Shown here one piece after another: positions 60,301-64,000 of a stretch of 64,000 nt of DNA. The DNA is taken from positions 8,494,001-8,558,000 of the forward strand of contig NC_046683.1 in assembly GCF_009870125.1 (NCBI RefSeq). The letters run 5' to 3'. The position numbers and the translations under genes were made by a program. Each line of letters opens with the position of its first letter. The stretch's first letter is position 1. The notes under the pieces were generated by a model. It saw nothing but the letters and a program-made list of their open reading frames with translations. It made no database searches and had not been told where the DNA came from. This DNA comes from Drosophila pseudoobscura (Eukaryota; Arthropoda; Insecta; Diptera; Drosophilidae).

Positions 60301-61942
60301 TCATTTTTTTCCTTTTAACTATATATATATTTCAATAAATATATTGTGTTTAAATACTTTTACTATTTTTTTGACTACTTATATTTTTGCTTTTTTATAT
60401 ATTTAAAAACCGAATATTTAATTTAAATACGCCTGTCCTTTTTTTTCCCATAATTTCAGAAATTCAATTGGTGCTTAAATTTGGTAGACTTTTATTTGGC
60501 TTAAAAATTAAATATTTGATCTACCTTTGATTTATTTAAAAAATAAACAAATCAACAAAAAATACTACAAAATTGTTTTTTGGAATACATTGGCAAAAAG
60601 CCTCTACCAGGGGAGAAGGCGAGGGGCGGGGGGTAGAGCGAAAGAGACAGACAGAGAGAGGGAGGGAGAAGGAGGGGGAGGGAGGGGGAGGGAGGGGGAG
60701 ACAGACAAGTGTAAGTACAGCTGTGTGTGGGGGGAAGTGTCGTCGGTTGGTGCTACTTTTGCCGCAGGAAGCGGTCGCAGCTGTGGGTTTTAAAATTTCA
60801 ATTCATTTCCGTTGTGCATACCGTACGCCGTACACCGTACGCCGTACGTATACGCAACAACAGTCATGCAAAACATATACGGACACGCAACAACATTCAT
60901 CCCAAAAACAACATATATACACACGCACACGGACACGGACAGAGGGAGAGCCGGACGGAGAGACAGACGCACACACAGGAGGCGCACACACACACAAAAA
61001 AAGGGGGGGAAAAAAACAAAATGCGGCTAAATGGTAGACAGAACCAACAACAGGAACAGCAGCCCTGCCAGGGTCGGGTGTCCTGGGTGTCCTGGGTGTC
61101 CTCGGTGTCCTGAACAATTTATGTGCCGAAAAGGCCAAATAGAGAGCGAACCTGAGGCCTGTTACCGGATCCTCTCAACCGCTCCTCCAAACAGTTGGAG
61201 CTGTCGAGTATTCCATTGGCAGGACTCGGACCAGGACCCGTACCAGGACCTGGCTGGGATACTTTTTTCTGTTTTAAATGTAAAATGCTTCAAGTCACAA
61301 AATTCAATAAATGCTCGGTGGCCAGTCCCTGTCCCTGTCTCTTTCTCTTTCTCTTTGTGGTGTGCTGCAGCAGTGGGCGTGGCACAGTGGGGGGGTAAAT
61401 TGCATAAATGTATGACAAATGAATGCGTTGAATGCAGCACGGGCCAACAGCAGGTGGTGCATGGGGCAGGGTCAAAGGAGGCCACAGCATCGTTGAAATT
61501 AAACGATTGATGAGCGGCTAATGAGTGGAAAACGGCAAATGATACGATAGAATATAGCAGAAAGGACCCCCAACGATGAGTCCAAGATTGGCCATAATCC
61601 CAAGCCCAAACTGGGTGCAACAGCAAACAAATAACAGACACACAGGACAGCCTCCGATCACGTTGCATATTCCCCAAAGCCGCAGAGGCAGCATCGAAGA
61701 GCAAACATATATTTGGCCACGCCTAGGAATGAGTGGCAACAAAAAGGAGCTGCAGCTGCAGCTGGGGTCGGTCGTGGCCGGGGCCGGAGGTGCAACTTTG
61801 ACCGCAGCAACTTTTGGGTCTCATAATTTTCCAGATTGTTTCTAGTGGATACACTTACCCAGGATATACCCACTCGGATAACAGGCTTACGTGCAGAATT
61901 TTTCCAGGCATAGACGAAGATTTTTTGGGGGCTTTTTGTAGG
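60301..61942. other. Noncoding stretch
   Basis: No gene recognised. It contains GAGGGAGGGGGAG repeats (60655-60705), CCGTACGCCGTACACCGTACGC (60822-60848), (CACA)n stretches (60970-61000) and TGTCCTGGG repeats (61079-61108). Confidence 0.4.
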
Positions 61943-62690
61943 GAGTTTTGGGGGGAAAATGGAGAGGCCTAAGGTGGTTTTTTTTAGGGAGTTTTGGGGG
62001 GGAAATGGAAAGGCCTGAGGTGATTTTTGTAGGGAGTTTTGAGGGGCAAACGGAAAGTCCTAAGGTGCCTTTTTCTATGGAGTTTTGAGGGGCAAACGTA
62101 GAGGCCTAAGGTGATTTTTGTAGGGAGTTTTGAGGGGAAAATGGATAGGCCTAAGGTGCCTTTTTCTATGGAGTTTTGAGGGGAAAATGCAGAGGCCTAA
62201 GGTGCTTTTTGTAGGGAGTTTTGAGGGGAAAATGGAGAGGCCTAAGGTGCCTTTTTGTAGGGAGTTTTGAGGGGAAAATGGAGAGGCCTAAGGTGCCTTT
62301 TTGAAGGGAGTTTTGAGGGGAAAATGGAGAGGCCTAAGGTGCTTTTTGTAGGGAGTTTTGAGGAGAAAATGGTTAGGCCTAAGGTGATTTTTGTAGGGAG
62401 TTTTGAGGGGAAAATGGAGAGGCCTAAGCTGCCTCTTTCTATGGAGTTTTGAGGGGAAAATGGAGAGGCCTAAGGTGCCTTTTTCTATGCAGTTTTGAGG
62501 GGAAAATGGAGAGGCCTAAGGTGCCTTTTTCTACGGAGTTTTGAGGGGAAAATGGAGAGGCCTAAGGTGGCTTTTTCTATGGAGTTTTGAGAGGAACACG
62601 GAGAGGTCTAAGGTGCCTTTTTCTATGCAGTTTTGAGGGGCAAATGGAGAGCCCTAAGGTGCCTTTTCTATCGAGTTTCGATGGGACCAC
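61943..62690. repeat. 17-unit minisatellite, period 45-46 bp
   Basis: Units begin at GAGTTTTG (or CAGTTTTG / GAGTTTCG) at about 61943, 61989, 62034, 62079, 62125, 62171, 62216, 62261, 62307, 62352, 62398, 62444, 62490, 62536, 62582, 62628 and 62673. Each carries GGGGAAAATGGAGAGGCCTAAGGTG. Units of 45 and 46 bp are mixed, so frames do not stay open and it is not coding. GTAG and CTAT subtypes follow TTTTT. Confidence 0.92.
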
Positions 62691-64000
62691 GGAAAGGTCC
62701 AATTATCGCCATTCCATCGGACTTGAACTCGTATCTTTTTGGGCATTAAACCCTGGACTTGGGGCTAAAACCTCCCGGTAACCGCAGATTCTGGTTGAAG
62801 GGTATCCCCCCATCGGTGTCAGGCCAGCAGCCCCCCTACCCTGTGTGTGTGTGTGTGTGTTTTCCGGGGAGACGTGCAAAGATTTAGGAAAAGTACTTGG
62901 GCAGCCAGCCAGCTCCCAGAGAGGGCCCTCTGCCTGGGCAATAAAGGTAACCTTCTTAATTTGTTATGACTGTCATTTTTGGGCACGTAAATGGGCGCGG
63001 CTGTCTCTCCAGTGACTCCCGATGCCCAGCCCCCCCCTCCCCTCCTCCCCCCCTCTACCCTTTGGCGCCTCGGGCGTTGTTGGCTCTCCATGCGGCATGT
63101 TTCGAAAGTTTGCTGGGATCAGCAGGGGCGCAGCCGAGTTGGAAATCTGTTGCATAAACAGGGTACAAGATCTTAAAGAGTTTGTGCCGGGAATCGAGGG
63201 AGTATCTGCCGCCCATCGATGGAAATGTTACCGGCAGGATGTTTATTCCCAGGAGGCTGCCAAGGAGGCTAAGCACACAAAAAACATAATTTGTTTGCTT
63301 GTCATTTTGCCATAATACGCTGACAGCAACACCCACAGGAGGTCCAGCAGGTCCAGCAGGATCCCCAGCAGTTGGCCAAAAGAAAAACTCGCGCTCACCA
63401 CTAATGTGGTTTAATTTTTGGTCCAAGTGTGACGACGGCCACGAAATGCTCTTCGGACAGCAGCAGGTGCCAAATGTTTTTCGCCTGGCACCTGGTCGCA
63501 GGACCTGCTTACGAATTGGTTATTAGAGGCCAGGACACGGCTCTGTTTGTTTGTCCTGTTTGCTTTTGGCTGTTCTGGCTCGAACGAAAATTGAGCGCAA
63601 AATGCTTAACAAATATTTTATGACGTTCGCAGTTCAAACGCTTAAATGTGGCCAACATTGTTTTGGGCCTCGTATACCCCGTGTCCAGGCAACCCAGGCA
63701 ACTATCTGGATGGGCAGGACCATCATCAGGCTTGAGTATGTCCTTCGTGGGGGCCACCAAGGGCCAGTGGAAATCTTGTGCCCTGAAAGGGTACCACCAG
63801 CTTCGAGTCCTGCCAGCAGGTCTAGCTTTTGTTGCTGGGAAATTACCCGCAACAGCAGGAGCACAAGGATGTGGCATGGGGCAGGGGGCCTGGGGGCAAC
63901 TATTTCGTTGAGCATATTTTTGGTCTCGTCGTCGTCGTCGGCAAACAAAACAAAGGAGCGTCGAGAAAAGGCTGTGTGCTGCCGAAGGACCAAAAAAAAA
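62691..64000. other. Noncoding stretch to the window end
   Basis: No coding exon recognised. It has (GT)n at 62841-62860, a CCCCCCTCCCCTCC run (63033-63052), CAGCAGGTCCAGCAGG units (63343-63362) and GTCGTC repeats near 63926-63940. Confidence 0.4.

Noticed and set aside
62267..62452. Repetitive protein with KMERPK-type units
   Set aside because: It is a frame through the 45/46-bp minisatellite; the mixed unit length breaks all frames.
1..64000. CRISPR arrays or bacterial operon features
   Set aside because: The DNA is insect nuclear sequence with introns; the tandem arrays lack spacer structure.

Overview
The window is Drosophila nuclear DNA. The coding genes have short introns with GT-AG ends and fly codon use, one gene is a close match to the melanogaster serine protease Ser6, and an INE-1/DINE-1 Helitron is present. 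The intergenic DNA is very rich in microsatellites, long G or C runs and small tandem arrays. That texture suggests the obscura group (pseudoobscura-like), but this is an inference; the species and chromosome cannot be fixed from the sequence alone.

The first 4.7 kb is a compact gene block on the plus strand: the last 57 codons of an unidentified gene (2-175), a four-exon GLOD4-type glyoxalase-domain gene (713-1933), and a three-exon TTC25/ODAD4-like gene (2557-4553), probably an outer-dynein-arm docking factor acting in sperm or ciliated neurons. From 4.7 to 26.8 kb I see no protein-coding exon. This stretch holds tandem duplications, a 117-bp hairpin module, a 2.6-kb element with arms of about 0.8 kb in inverted orientation (17406-20014) carrying a nested 195-bp hAT-like MITE, and a deleted DINE-1 fragment.

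A second gene cluster lies on the minus strand: a small acidic protein gene (26847-27113) and a two-exon gene of unknown function with zinc-binding motifs at both ends (29521-31294). Upstream of it, between 31.5 and 39 kb, are three same-orientation copies of a dispersed repeat with two tRNA-like Pol III promoter modules, a candidate twin-headed SINE family. Beyond that are an AT-rich array (40.7-41.4 kb), a near-complete DINE-1 (44.6-45.8 kb), a four-unit tandem array with dimeric higher-order structure built around GAACTAGTTC palindromes (46.9-47.8 kb), and an array marked by CCAGTGTTGG (49 kb).

The last gene is a Ser6-like secreted serine protease on the minus strand (55929-56720) with a TATA box. 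After it come a GTTAAC-marked array (57.1-57.5 kb), AT-rich repeats (59.6-60.3 kb) and a 17-unit minisatellite (61.94-62.69 kb). The genes show no pathway link to each other. The most novel material is the repeat biology: the tRNA-headed family, the inverted-arm element with outward-facing start-codon/splice-donor tips, and the palindrome array.
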